In this document: positions 34,593-43,506 of the stretch, piece by piece | Layout of the letters: every line of letters starts with the position of its first letter | Position numbering within the stretch: the stretch's first letter is position 1 | DNA from: Acidobacteria bacterium SCN 69-37 | GTDB lineage: Bacteria > Acidobacteriota > Vicinamibacteria > Vicinamibacterales > SCN-69-37 | DNA: 64,000 nucleotides | Reading direction: 5' to 3' | Assembly: GCA_001724025.1 (NCBI GenBank) | Contig: MEDJ01000020.1 | Location: 186,001-250,000, forward strand | Position numbers and translations under genes: made by a program | Notes under the pieces: generated by a model | Told to the model about the DNA's origin: nothing | The model's input: the letters and a program-made list of their open reading frames with translations, nothing else | Databases searched by the model: none

Positions 34593-35945
34593 CTACTGCT
34601 GCAGCTTGAACTTCTCGATGCGGTAGTTGATCTGATCGCGGTTCAGGCCCAGGAGCTTCGCGGCGCGCGTCCGGTTCCAGTCCACGCGATCGAGCGCCTG
34701 GCGGACGAGGTCGCGCTCGACCTGCTCGAGGACCACGCCGTCGGCCGGCAACTGGAATCCCTGGGTGCCGCTGCGCGCGTGCGCCATGGGGAAGTCGATG
34801 GGCTCGAGCAGGTCGCCGGTGGCGAGCAGCATCGCGCGTTCGACGACGTTGCGCAATTCGCGGACGTTGCCGGGCCAGCTGTGGCTGCGCAGCAGCGTGA
34901 GGGCGGCGGGTGAGATGCCCGCGATGTTCTTCTTGAACTCGCGGTTGAAGGTATCGATGTAGAACCTGACGAGCGCCTCGACGTCCTCGAGGTGCGCGCG
35001 CAGCGGCGGCAGGCGCAGCGGCAGCACGTTGAGACGATAGAAGAGGTCCTCGCGGAAGCGCCCCGCGCTCACCTCGTCCTCGAGCGTCCGGTTGGTGGCG
35101 GCCACGACGCGCACGTCGACGCGGATGTCGGCGCTGCCGCCCACGCGGCGGAAGGCCTTTTCTTCGAGGAAGCGGAGGATCTTGGCCTGGAGCGGCGGGG
35201 TCATCTCGCCGATTTCGTCCAGGAACACGGTCCCGCCGTCGGCCTGTTCGAACAGCCCGCGCTTCTGCTGCCGTGCGTCCGTGAAGGCGCCGCGTTCGTA
35301 GCCGAACAGTTCGCTCTCGAGGAGCGTCTCGGGGAGCGCCGAGCAGGTGATGTTCACGAACGGCTTCGAGGCGCGGCTGCTCGTGTAGTGGAGGATCTTC
35401 GCCGTCAGATCCTTGCCCGTGCCGCTCTCGCCGGTGAGCAGGACCGTCGATGCGGGACTCGCGGCGATACGCGCCAGCAGCGCCTTGAACTCGCGCATTT
35501 CCCGCGCGTCGCCGACCAGGTGATCGAGCCGGTACGGCGCCGCCTGCGACTGGTGCAGGCGCCGCACCTCGCGGCGCAGCCGGGTCGTCTCGAGCGCCTG
35601 CTCGACCATGACAACGAGGGCCTCGAGATCGAACGGCTTGTTCGCGAAGTGATACGCGCCGAGCTTCATCGCCTGCACGGCCGTGTCGACGCTGGCATAG
35701 GCCGTCAGCAGGATGACGATGATGTCCGGGTAGCTCTGCTTGAGCTGCGTCAGGACCTGGATGCCGTCGATATCGGGCAGGCGGAAGTCGACGATGGCGA
35801 GGTCGATACCGGCGGCGGCCTCGGCCAGGCCGCTCCGGCCGTCTTCGGCCTCGACGACCTCGTAGCCGGCGGCCTGGAGGCGCCGGGCAATCGATCGCCG
35901 GATCAGGAGTTCATCGTCGATGACGAGCAGGGTTTCGTGTGCCAT
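34593..35945 (-). CDS. NtrC-family sigma-54 response regulator
   Basis: A 450-residue response regulator. The receiver domain has DD at residues 10-11, phospho-acceptor Asp53 in [11 protein letters not shown], and Lys in FANKPFD. The AAA+ domain has GESGTGKD, a sigma-54 contact loop reading GAFTDA (consensus GAFTGA), FLDEIGEM and [12 protein letters not shown] Fis-type helix-turn-helix ends the protein ([20 protein letters not shown]). The start is the ATG at 35945. It is divergent from the PAS kinase gene and directly follows the cbb3 cluster, whose promoter looks sigma-54 dependent. Confidence 0.95.
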   Translation of the reverse strand: MAHETLLVIDDELLIRRSIARRLQAAGYEVVEAEDGRSGLAEAAAGIDLAIVDFRLPDIDGIQVLTQLKQSYPDIIVILLTAYASVDTAVQAMKLGAYHFANKPFDLEALVVMVEQALETTRLRREVRRLHQSQAAPYRLDHLVGDAREMREFKALLARIAASPASTVLLTGESGTGKDLTAKILHYTSSRASKPFVNITCSALPETLLESELFGYERGAFTDARQQKRGLFEQADGGTVFLDEIGEMTPPLQAKILRFLEEKAFRRVGGSADIRVDVRVVAATNRTLEDEVSAGRFREDLFYRLNVLPLRLPPLRAHLEDVEALVRFYIDTFNREFKKNIAGISPAALTLLRSHSWPGNVRELRNVVERAMLLATGDLLEPIDFPMAHARSGTQGFQLPADGVVLEQVERDLVRQALDRVDWNRTRAAKLLGLNRDQINYRIEKFKLQQ

Positions 35946-35989
35946 GAGTCGAACGGGACCGGGCGGGTCCTGAGGTAGTATCGGCGCTG

Positions 35990-37138
35990 GTGCCCCTGCC
36001 GGGCAACGGCCCGATGCGGGCGGCGGCAGGCCGTCAGCCCATGATGATCGACGATTCGCGCGCACGCGACGCGCCCCTGCCGTCCACGAACGAGCTCGAG
36101 CACATCCGCTACGCGCTCGATCAGTCCGCGATCGTCGCCACGACGGACGTCCGCGGCCGGATCACGTACGTCAACGACAAGTTCTGCCAGATTTCCGGCT
36201 ACACGCGCGAGGAACTGCTCGGCCGCGATCATCGCGTGGTGAACTCGGGCTATCACGGCCGGGCCTTCATTCGCGATCTGTGGCAGACGATTGCCCGCGG
36301 CCAGGTCTGGCGCGGTGAACTCCGCAACCGGACGAAGCACGGCACGTTCTACTGGGTCGATACGACGATCGTGCCGTTCCTCGACGAGGGCGGCCGGCCG
36401 TGGCAATACATGGCCATCCGCTACGACATCACCGATCGCAAGCGGAACGAACAGCGGCTGCGCGAACAGGCGACGCTGGCGAGCCTCGGCGAGATGGCGG
36501 CGGTGGTGGCGCACGAGGTGCGGAATCCGCTGGCCGGCATCCGGGGCGGCGTGCAGTTGCTCGAGTCGTACCTGCCCGCCGAGCCGGCGGAGGCCCACGA
36601 GTTCGTGCGCGCGATCTGCGATCGGATCGACTCGCTGAACGTGGCCATCACCGATCTGCTCGAATTCGCACGGCTGCGCGAGCCGCGGATGGGGCCGGTC
36701 GACGTCACCGTCCTGATATCCGACGTCGTCAAGTCGTTGCAGTACGACAAGGCGCTGACGGGCGTGACGTGGCAGGTGCGCGCGCCCGAGTCGGTGACCC
36801 TGCTGGCTGACGTCGATCAACTCCGTCTGCTATTCACGAACCTCGCGATCAATGCCGCCCAGGCCGCCGGTGCCACGGGACACGTGTGGATCGAGGCGAC
36901 GCAGGGGGACGGTGCGTGCGTGGTCACGGTGAGCGACGACGGCCCCGGTCTGCCACCCGAGGCGCTGGCGCGCGCCTTCGAGCCGTTCTTCACGACGAAG
37001 ACGCGGGGGGCCGGGCTGGGCCTGCCCACGGCGCGCCGGATCGTGGAGGCGCACCACGGCGAGATCAGCGTGCACGATCGCGACGGCGGCGGAGCGTCGG
37101 CGCGCGTGGTCCTGCCGCTGCGGACGCTGGCCGACTGA
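35990..37138 (+). CDS. PAS-domain sensor histidine kinase
   Basis: A cytosolic kinase of up to 382 residues with no membrane segment. A PAS domain covers about residues 40-150 (TYVNDKFCQISGYTREELLG, then HRVVNSGYH), the kind seen in NifL/Aer-like redox sensors. The HisKA domain has phospho-His175 in VAHEVRNPLAGIRGG. The HATPase domain has NLAINAAQA, DDGPGLP and GAGLGLPTARRIVEAH. It probably phosphorylates the divergent NtrC-type regulator. The GTG at 35990 follows a TAGTAT -10-like box by 8 bases; ATGs at 36014 or 36041 are alternatives. Confidence 0.9.
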   Translation: MPLPGNGPMRAAAGRQPMMIDDSRARDAPLPSTNELEHIRYALDQSAIVATTDVRGRITYVNDKFCQISGYTREELLGRDHRVVNSGYHGRAFIRDLWQTIARGQVWRGELRNRTKHGTFYWVDTTIVPFLDEGGRPWQYMAIRYDITDRKRNEQRLREQATLASLGEMAAVVAHEVRNPLAGIRGGVQLLESYLPAEPAEAHEFVRAICDRIDSLNVAITDLLEFARLREPRMGPVDVTVLISDVVKSLQYDKALTGVTWQVRAPESVTLLADVDQLRLLFTNLAINAAQAAGATGHVWIEATQGDGACVVTVSDDGPGLPPEALARAFEPFFTTKTRGAGLGLPTARRIVEAHHGEISVHDRDGGGASARVVLPLRTLAD

Positions 37139-37154
37139 CGGCACCGCGCGGCAC

Positions 37155-37682
37155 TCAGTGGCCGGACGCACCCGGCACCGACGACGATCCGGTGTCGGCG
37201 ACGACGGTCAGGGCGTCTGGTGCGACGAACTCGCGTTCGTGGGCCCTGACGGTCAGCACGGGGCACGGGGCCGATCGCACGACCTTCTGCGCGACGCTGC
37301 CGAGGAAGAACTCGGCCAGCCCGCCGCGACCGTGCGTGCCGACGATGATGATGTCGGCGCGGACCTCGGCGGCGTAGTCGAGGATGGCGCGCGCCGGTGT
37401 CGACGAGGTGAGCAGCATCGGCCTGACGGTCAGCGTCCGCTTGTCATCGTCGGTGACGAGCGCGGCGAGCGAGGCGGCAGCCTCGGCGTTGAGCTGCGCC
37501 TGGATCTTCGTCAGGTCCATGGGAATCTCGCTGACGGGCGCCGATGTCGCCAGGTCGTTGACCACGTGGACCAGGTGCAGGGTGGCCGAGAAGGCGCGTG
37601 CGAAGTTGCGGCCGTAGACCAGCGCCACGCCGGCCGGATCGCCGAAGTCGGTCGCAACCACGATCTCTTTGATGGCAATCAT
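37155..37682 (-). CDS. Universal stress protein (UspA)
   Basis: A 175-residue single-domain UspA. It begins MIAIKEIVVATDFGDPAGVA and has the nucleotide-binding signature IIVGTHGRGGLAEFFLGSVAQKVVR. The start is the ATG at 37682 after GAGGAG. A sigma-54 promoter with a perfect TGGCACG block lies 53 bp upstream. It converges on the PAS kinase gene. Small UspA proteins are commonly induced in low-oxygen regulons, consistent with the neighbours. Confidence 0.93.
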   Translation of the reverse strand: MIAIKEIVVATDFGDPAGVALVYGRNFARAFSATLHLVHVVNDLATSAPVSEIPMDLTKIQAQLNAEAAASLAALVTDDDKRTLTVRPMLLTSSTPARAILDYAAEVRADIIIVGTHGRGGLAEFFLGSVAQKVVRSAPCPVLTVRAHEREFVAPDALTVVADTGSSSVPGASGH

Positions 37683-37734
37683 GCTCGTACTCCTCGGAGG
37701 GCCGCTCCCCGGGGCAGCCGCCGCGTGGACCACA

Positions 37735-37749
37735 GCACGTCGCGTGCCA
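37735..37749 (-). promoter_or_regulatory. Sigma-54 (-24/-12) promoter of the single UspA gene
   Basis: The minus strand reads TGGCACGCGACGTGC: a perfect TGGCACG -24 block and GTGC at -12 (one mismatch from TTGC), with exact GG-N10-GC spacing. The predicted start is near 37723. Confidence 0.7.
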
Positions 37750-37802
37750 CCGGGGGACTCCCTCCACCCTACCACCGGCAGATACGCCCGGTCGGGGTGC
37801 GG

Positions 37803-37836
37803 CCGGATTTTCTGCGAAGTCGCGGGATTTTTCCGG
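37803..37836. promoter_or_regulatory. Candidate activator sites upstream of the UspA gene
   Basis: CGCGGGATTTTTCCGGA (37820-37836) resembles the dyads at 22996 and 26196. A second related motif CGGATTTTCTGCG begins at 37803. They are 55-87 bp upstream of the -24 box. Confidence 0.45.
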
Positions 37837-37935
37837 ATGTGAGGCGCAGGACGCGCGGGTGACTGGCGCGTCCCGTCACCGACGGATAGGATCGGCAGCA
37901 CGCGACACCAGGCGAGGCAGCGACGACGCGGCCGG

Positions 37936-38925
37936 ATGAGGGAGGATGCGGTGAGACGGAGAGTGCTGGGAACGACGGGATTCGAGATTTCCACGATCGG
38001 GCTGGGATCGTGGGCGATTGGCGGGGCGATGTGGGGCGGGCAGGACGATGCGGCGAGCCTCGAGGCGATCGCGGCGGCCGTCGATCACGGCGTGAACTGG
38101 ATCGACACGGCGCCAATCTACGGATCCGGCCACTCGGAGGTCATCGTCGGACGGGCGCTGAAGACGCTGCCAGCCTCGCGCCGGCCGCTCGTGTTCACGA
38201 AATTCGGGTTGGGGCAGGACAGCGATCATCCCACGCGGTCGGCCTCGCGCGCCGAGGTCCTGGCCGAGTGCGACGCCAGCCTCCAGCGGCTCGGCGTCGA
38301 TCGGATCGATCTGTATCAGCTGCACTGGCCCGTCGATCAGCCCGTCGAGGAGACGGCCCGGGCCTGCGCGGACCTGCTGGCGGCCGGCAAGATCCGGACG
38401 ATCGGCGTGTCGAACTTCAGCGTCGCGCAACTCGAGGCGTGGCGCGCGACGGGCGTGCCGCTCCACACGCTGCAGTCGCCCTTCAGCGTGCTGCGGCCGG
38501 CCGTGGCGTCTGAGCAGCTGCCATGGTGCGCGACGCACGACGTGGGCGTGATCGCCTACTCGCCGCTGCTGCGCGGGATGCTGTTCGGCACGTGGGGGCG
38601 CGACAAGACGTTCCCGTCCGACGACACGCGGTCCGCGCACAAGGACTACTCGGGGGCGCGGTTCCAGCGGCACCTGGACGCCCTCGACGAGTTGAAGGCG
38701 CTGGCCGCGTCGTGGGGCCTCAGCTGCCCGCAACTCTGTGTCGGCGTCCTGCTGCGCACGCCCGGGCTCACGGGCTGCATCGTCGGGGCGCGCAACGTCC
38801 GTCAGGGATCGGTGATCGCCAGCCTCGGCGTGGACGTGACGCAGGAGCAGGCCGACCAGGTATGGGCCATCGTCGGGCGGCTCCAGACGGATCTGGAGAC
38901 GATCAGTCCAGCATCGCCCCGATGA
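37936..38925 (+). CDS. Aldo/keto reductase
   Basis: A 329-residue NADPH-dependent oxidoreductase with a TIM-barrel fold. It starts LGTTGFEISTIGLGSWAIGG. The catalytic tetrad is visible: Asp and Tyr in WIDTAPIYGSGHSE, Lys in VFTKFG, His in YQLHWPVDQP. The cofactor-binding loop IGVSNFSVAQLEAW and a C-terminal PGLTGCIVGARNVRQ segment are present. The substrate cannot be read from sequence. Its last 23 bases overlap the convergent DUF4870 gene. Confidence 0.93.
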   Translation: MREDAVRRRVLGTTGFEISTIGLGSWAIGGAMWGGQDDAASLEAIAAAVDHGVNWIDTAPIYGSGHSEVIVGRALKTLPASRRPLVFTKFGLGQDSDHPTRSASRAEVLAECDASLQRLGVDRIDLYQLHWPVDQPVEETARACADLLAAGKIRTIGVSNFSVAQLEAWRATGVPLHTLQSPFSVLRPAVASEQLPWCATHDVGVIAYSPLLRGMLFGTWGRDKTFPSDDTRSAHKDYSGARFQRHLDALDELKALAASWGLSCPQLCVGVLLRTPGLTGCIVGARNVRQGSVIASLGVDVTQEQADQVWAIVGRLQTDLETISPASPR

Positions 38926-39286
38926 CGGGGTAGCGGTACAGCACGCCGTCGTTTGCCTTGACCGCGCCCACGATCGGGAGGATGAGGCAGACGACGGCCA
39001 GCGCGAGCCAGAACAGCAGGACGACGGGAATCAGGATCACCGTCAGCATCAGCACGGCCGAGAGCAGCACCACGACGAAGACGATGACGTTGAGGGCAAT
39101 CGTCTGCTTGGCGATCGACGCGATGGCGGGGACGTCCTTCTTCACCATCCAGATGGCGATGGGCACGATGATGCCGGCGAACGGAATCAGGTAGCTGGCC
39201 AGACCGGACAGATGGGTGAGCGCCGCCAGCGAGCGGTGCTCCGGGCTGATCGTCGCAACCGGGGTGAGCGTCTCCGTGGTGTCCAT
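38903..39286 (-). CDS. DUF4870 membrane protein
   Basis: A 127-residue protein with three hydrophobic segments. The family signature is clear: RSLAALTHLSGLASYLIPFA, GIIVPIAIWMVKKD, AKQTIALNVIVFV and LILPIVGAVKANDG. The family resembles Tic20-type membrane proteins and has no established role. The start is the ATG at 39286 after AGGAGG. Confidence 0.88.
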   Translation of the reverse strand: MDTTETLTPVATISPEHRSLAALTHLSGLASYLIPFAGIIVPIAIWMVKKDVPAIASIAKQTIALNVIVFVVVLLSAVLMLTVILIPVVLLFWLALAVVCLILPIVGAVKANDGVLYRYPVIGAMLD

Positions 39287-39377
39287 AAGGCCTCCTGCCA
39301 CCGTTGGGGGCTGCCGTGGCCCTCAGAGCATACGTCGAACGCGTCAGGAAATTGTGGCGGGTGTGCGGGCGGTGCGC

Positions 39378-39383
39378 TACAAT
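39378..39383 (+). promoter_or_regulatory. -10 box of tRNA-Gly
   Basis: TACAAT ends 19 bases before the tRNA. No -35 at ideal spacing is seen; TTGTGG lies 20 bp upstream. Confidence 0.45.
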
Positions 39384-39402
39384 CGTCAGCGCCTTCCGGA
39401 AC

Positions 39403-39476
39403 GCGGGCTTAGCATAGTGGTAATGCTCTGGCTTCCCAAGCCAGCTAGACGGGTTCGATTCCCGTAGCCCGCTCCA
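39403..39476 (+). tRNA. tRNA-Gly (CCC anticodon)
   Basis: A complete 74-base cloverleaf. It has acceptor stem GCGGGCT/AGCCCGC, anticodon stem CTGGC/GCCAG with loop TTCCCAA, T-arm CGGGTTCGATTCCCG, a U discriminator and encoded CCA. Confidence 0.96.
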
Positions 39477-39514
39477 TCGCCACGTCGTCATTCTTCACGC
39501 GCTATGCTGTCGGC

Positions 39515-40144
39515 ATGTCCACGCCGCCGCGTCGGCCGCTGTCGATGATCCGATCGTACACGTGGGCCGACACGTTGACCATCGGCAACGCGAGCTGCGG
39601 CACCCTCTGCCTGTTCCTCTGTATCGATTACCTGGCGTTCGGCGACGTGCGCCGTGTCTGGATCGCGATCAGCCTCCTGCCGCTGGCCCTGCTGTTCGAT
39701 GCGCTCGACGGGTACGTGGCGCGGCTGCACCGCACGCGCCCGTCGCTGCTCGGGGCCGATCTCGACTCGCTCGCCGACGTGATCTCGTTCGGCGTGGCGC
39801 CGGCCGCGCTCGGGTACACCCTCGGGCTGCGCGGCGGCTGGGACGTCGTCTGTCTCGTCTATTTCGTCGTGTGCGGCGTCAGCCGCCTGGCACGCTTCAA
39901 CGTCACGTCATCGACGCTGACGGACTCGGCCACCGGCAAGGTGCGCTACTTCGAGGGCACGCCCATTCCGACCAGCATCCTGATTGTCGGCATGCTGGCC
40001 GTGGCGCTGTCGCTCGGCCACGTGCAGGCGGACATGTGGTTCGGGCACGTACGGATCGGCCCGGCCACGCTGCACCCGTTCGCGCTCGTCTACGTGCTCA
40101 GCGGCAGCGCGATGATCAGCACGATCCGGATTCCGAAGCCCTGA
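39515..40144 (+). CDS. pssA: CDP-diacylglycerol-serine O-phosphatidyltransferase
   Basis: This enzyme makes phosphatidylserine, the precursor of phosphatidylethanolamine, at the membrane. The 209 residues carry the CDP-alcohol phosphotransferase motif DALDGYVARLHRTRPSLLGA followed by DLDSLAD, surrounded by transmembrane helices. PssA-type features rather than PgsA are the N-terminal TWADTLTIGNASCGTLCLF and FEGTPIPTS. A TATGCT -10-like box ends 6 bases before the ATG, suggesting a leaderless transcript. Confidence 0.9.
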   Translation: MSTPPRRPLSMIRSYTWADTLTIGNASCGTLCLFLCIDYLAFGDVRRVWIAISLLPLALLFDALDGYVARLHRTRPSLLGADLDSLADVISFGVAPAALGYTLGLRGGWDVVCLVYFVVCGVSRLARFNVTSSTLTDSATGKVRYFEGTPIPTSILIVGMLAVALSLGHVQADMWFGHVRIGPATLHPFALVYVLSGSAMISTIRIPKP

Positions 40145-40170
40145 CGCCGCGCCAGACGGCGGCCCGTTGC

Positions 40171-41526
40171 CTACTTTCTGATCACCGCCAGCACTTCATC
40201 CCGCTTCTGCGCCATCAACTCCGGCGTGAGCGCCTCGAGGTTCAGGCGGAGCAGCGGTTCGGTGTTCGAGCCGCGGACGTTGAAGTGCCAGTCCGGGAAC
40301 TCGGCCGAGAAGCCGTCCATGGTGTAGGTGTGGCCGTCCTTGTAGCGCTCGGCCAGGTCGGCGAGCCGCTGCGGGACCACGGACACGTCGCTGACCCGCG
40401 TGTTGATCTCGCCCGAGATGAAGTACTTCGCGCGGAGCGGCTCGAGCAGCTGCGCCAGCGTCAGGTTCCGGCGCGACATCAGCTCCAGGATGAGCAGCGC
40501 CGGGATGAACCCGTTGTCGGCGTAGGAGAAGTCCCGGAAGTAGTAGTGGCCCGTGACCTCGCCCCCGAAAATCGCGTTCTCCTCGCGCATGCGGCGCTTG
40601 ATGAACGCGTGTCCGACGCGGTTCATGAGCGCCGTCCCGTCGTACTTCGCCACGGTGTCCTTCACCGCATAGCTGGCGCGCACGTCGTAGATCACCTTCT
40701 CGCCGGGCGACTTGCTGAGCGCGGCCTCGGCCAGCAGGGCCGTCACGAAGTCGCCGGCGATGAACTCACCCTGGCCATCGATGAAGAAGCAGCGGTCGGC
40801 GTCGCCGTCCCAGGCAATGCCGATGTCGGCCTTTTCCTCGATGACGCGCGCGGTGATGTCGGCGCGGTTCTCCTCGATGAGCGGGTTCGCTTCGTGGTTC
40901 GGGAACCGACCGTCGATCTCGAAACAGAGCCGGGTCGTGCGGCAGGGGAGCTGCGCGAAGAGTCTCGGGGCGACGAGACCGGCCATGCCGCTGCCGGCGT
41001 CGAGCACCACGTTGAACGGCTTGATCACCGACGGGTCGATGAAGCTCATGACCTTGGCGACGTAGTCATCGAGGAGATCGACGGACACGCGCCGGCCGGC
41101 CGGCCGCGTGGGCGCCGGAATCCGGTCGTTGACGACCATGTCGCGGATCTCGCCGATGCCGGCATCCCCCGACAGGGGGAAGGCCTCCTTGCGCACCATT
41201 TTGATGCCGTTGTATTCGCCGGGATTGTGCGACGCCGTGATCTGCGCGCCGCCATCCAGTCCGTCGCGCACGACCCCGAAGTAGAGCATGTCGGTGGCGC
41301 ACATGCCGTAGTCGACCACATCGGCGCCCTGCTCGAGCGCGCCCTCAATGAAGGCCGCCGCGATCGACGGGGACGACACGCGCATGTCGCGCGACACGGC
41401 GATGCGCGCCGCGCCGAGATACGCGACGAACGCCCGCCCGATGGCGCGCGCGCCCACCTCGTTCAATTCCGACGGATACAGCGCGCGGACGTCGTAGGCC
41501 TTGAAGATGGATGCAGGTATCGTCAC
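40171..41526 (-). CDS. Phosphomannomutase/phosphoglucomutase
   Basis: Interconverts hexose 1- and 6-phosphates for sugar-nucleotide synthesis. The 451 residues show IFKAYDVRALYPSELNE at the start, the phospho-Ser loop GAQITASHNPGEYNGIKMV, the metal site WDGDADRCFFID, the sugar-binding GGEVTGHYYFRDF, and the C-terminal phosphate site VRGSNTEPLLRLN. The mannose-1-phosphate guanylyltransferase gene is directly upstream in the same operon, suggesting GDP-mannose synthesis. Confidence 0.94.
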   Translation of the reverse strand: MTIPASIFKAYDVRALYPSELNEVGARAIGRAFVAYLGAARIAVSRDMRVSSPSIAAAFIEGALEQGADVVDYGMCATDMLYFGVVRDGLDGGAQITASHNPGEYNGIKMVRKEAFPLSGDAGIGEIRDMVVNDRIPAPTRPAGRRVSVDLLDDYVAKVMSFIDPSVIKPFNVVLDAGSGMAGLVAPRLFAQLPCRTTRLCFEIDGRFPNHEANPLIEENRADITARVIEEKADIGIAWDGDADRCFFIDGQGEFIAGDFVTALLAEAALSKSPGEKVIYDVRASYAVKDTVAKYDGTALMNRVGHAFIKRRMREENAIFGGEVTGHYYFRDFSYADNGFIPALLILELMSRRNLTLAQLLEPLRAKYFISGEINTRVSDVSVVPQRLADLAERYKDGHTYTMDGFSAEFPDWHFNVRGSNTEPLLRLNLEALTPELMAQKRDEVLAVIRK

Positions 41527-41554
41527 GAATCAGTCTCCTCGTGGGCGTGCGCGT

Positions 41555-42613
41555 TCACAGGTGCGAATAGTCGGTCACGACCGACTTGTCGCCGAGCAGG
41601 GTGCCCTCGCCGACCGTCGTGTGACGGCCGAGGTGGCAATGGCGGCCGGTCACCGCCCCGGTGACGACGGCGCCGGCGTCGACCCAGGTGTTGGGCCACA
41701 GGATCGAGCCGGTGATCGTCGCGCCCTCGCCGACGTGGCAGTGCGATCCGATCACGCTGTAGGCCGCGATGCGGGCGCCGGCCTTGACCGTGGCGCCGGC
41801 GTCGATGAAGCAGGGCCCCTCGATGATGGCGCCATCCTCGATCTTCGCCGCGGGCGAGACCAGCGCCTGTCCGGCCTTCTTGACGAACGGGCGGGCCGGG
41901 AAGCGGCCGTCCATGATGTCGCGGTGCGCCTGCCGGTATTTCTCGGGCGTCCCGATGTCGATCCAGTAGCCACGGTAGACGGAGGCCACGAACGTCTCGC
42001 GATCGGCCACGAGCGACGGGAAGTACCCGCGTTCGATCGAGAAGACCGTGTCGGCCGGAATCCGATCGAGCGAATCGGGCTCGAGCACGTAGATGCCGGC
42101 GTTGATCGTGTCGCACGTGATCTCGTCGGCCGACGGCTTCTCCAGGAACGCGCGCACGTTGCCCGCCTCGTCGGTCTCGACCAGGCCGTAGGCGGTGGGG
42201 TTGTCGACGGGCGTCAGCACGATGGTCGCCTTGGCCCGGCGCTCGCGGTGCAGCGCCAGCACGGCCGGCAGGTCGACGGACGTGAACACGTCGCCGTTGA
42301 AGACGACGAGCGGTTCGCCCGTGTATTCCCCGGCCGCGAACTTGATCGCGCCACCCGTCCCGAGCGGCTGCGGTTCGACGACGTAGGTGATGTGCACACC
42401 GAGATCGGAGCCGTCACCGAACACTTCCTCGATGCGACGCGGCTGATAGTTGAGGCTCAGCACGATCTCGTCGATCTCGGGGACCTGCCGCAGCAGATCG
42501 ATCTGGTACTGCAGGAACGGACGATCGAAAATGGGCACGATCGGTTTCGGCGTGTGCAGCGTGAGGGGACGAAGCCGGGTGCCTTTGCCGCCGGCGAGCA
42601 GGATGGCCTTCAT
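41555..42613 (-). CDS. Mannose-1-phosphate guanylyltransferase-like NDP-sugar pyrophosphorylase
   Basis: A 352-residue nucleotidyltransferase. The N-terminal GT-A-like domain has AILLAGGKGTRLRPLT, PKPIVPIFDRPFLQYQ, GTGGAIKFA, FNGDVFTSVD and FLEKPS. The C-terminal third is a left-handed beta-helix of hexapeptide repeats (GPCFIDAGATVKAGARIAAY and similar). Such proteins make GDP-mannose or a related sugar nucleotide. The neighbouring phosphomannomutase supports mannose. Starts at ATG. Confidence 0.88.
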   Translation of the reverse strand: MKAILLAGGKGTRLRPLTLHTPKPIVPIFDRPFLQYQIDLLRQVPEIDEIVLSLNYQPRRIEEVFGDGSDLGVHITYVVEPQPLGTGGAIKFAAGEYTGEPLVVFNGDVFTSVDLPAVLALHRERRAKATIVLTPVDNPTAYGLVETDEAGNVRAFLEKPSADEITCDTINAGIYVLEPDSLDRIPADTVFSIERGYFPSLVADRETFVASVYRGYWIDIGTPEKYRQAHRDIMDGRFPARPFVKKAGQALVSPAAKIEDGAIIEGPCFIDAGATVKAGARIAAYSVIGSHCHVGEGATITGSILWPNTWVDAGAVVTGAVTGRHCHLGRHTTVGEGTLLGDKSVVTDYSHL

Positions 42614-42730
42614 GTCGGGACGAATCTTACAGGGCTCGCGACGGCAAGGCTACCGGCAGCGGTGCGCGACCATCCGCCGCGGTCTGTTGCGTCTCCGGCA
42701 CCGGTGTGCCATAACATCAAATCTGAGACC

Positions 42731-43363
42731 GTGAATCTTCCCAACACGCTTACGATCGGGCGCATCTTTCTCGTCCCGCTGCTGGTCGTCGTGCTGCTGA
42801 CCAGCTTCGACGGGCGCGAGGTCCTCGGGGTCAGCAACGAGGTTCTCGGCGCGGCGATTTTCGCGTTGGCGTCGTTCACCGACTGGCTCGACGGATTCCT
42901 CGCGCGGCGGCACGGGCAGGTCACGGGATTCGGCGAGTGGATGGATCCCCTGGCTGACAAGCTGCTGATCACGGCGGCCCTGATCTCACTCGTGCAACTC
43001 GGTCGGGCGCCCGCGTGGATGGTGGCCGTCATCCTGGGCCGCGAACTGGCCGTCACGGTCCTGCGCAGTTTCATCTACGCCCGCGGCCAGACGATGCCGG
43101 CCTCGAGCATCGGCAAAACGAAAATGGTGGCGCAGGTCACGGCCATCCTGCTGCTGATCCTCGGCCCGGGGCACATCGACGTGTTCTTCGTGCTCGGCCA
43201 GGCCGCCCTGTGGGTGGCGACCGGTGCCGCGCTGCTGTCGGCGATCGACTATACGCGGCGGTTCAACGTCGTCCTGGGGACTCGGCCAACGAGCGGCCCC
43301 GTCAGCGGAGTGACTGCTCCCGACGACGCAGCCCGCCCCTCCCGCGGGCGCGTCAGCGCCTAG
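42731..43363 (+). CDS. pgsA: CDP-diacylglycerol-glycerol-3-phosphate 3-phosphatidyltransferase
   Basis: The committed enzyme of phosphatidylglycerol and cardiolipin synthesis. The 210-residue membrane protein starts at a GTG with NLPNTLTIGRIFLVPLLVV and has DWLDGFLARRHGQVTGFGEW followed by MDPLADKLL, the CDP-alcohol phosphotransferase motif, then GRELAVTVLRSF. The last 35 residues are a low-complexity tail. It is divergent from the guanylyltransferase gene. Confidence 0.94.
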   Translation: MNLPNTLTIGRIFLVPLLVVVLLTSFDGREVLGVSNEVLGAAIFALASFTDWLDGFLARRHGQVTGFGEWMDPLADKLLITAALISLVQLGRAPAWMVAVILGRELAVTVLRSFIYARGQTMPASSIGKTKMVAQVTAILLLILGPGHIDVFFVLGQAALWVATGAALLSAIDYTRRFNVVLGTRPTSGPVSGVTAPDDAARPSRGRVSA

Positions 43364-43389
43364 TGTCTCCTGACAGAAGCCTGTCGGAG

Positions 43390-43439
43390 CCCTGGGGCTT
43401 CAGCCCCAGGGGGACATCGCCCGAGGCTGAAGCCTCGGG
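43390..43439. repeat. Two dispersed palindromes, pgsA-bamD convergent gap
   Basis: 43390-43411 has arms CCCTGGGGCT and AGCCCCAGGG around TC. 43420-43439 has arms CCCGAGGCT and AGCCTCGGG around GA. Both fall between convergent genes and may act as terminators. Confidence 0.8.
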
Positions 43440-43506
43440 GCTCCGAAGAGAAGAGCGTCTGAAGCCCCTGCGCTCGATGAGAGCGTTCTGAAACGTGCGC
43501 CTCGCG

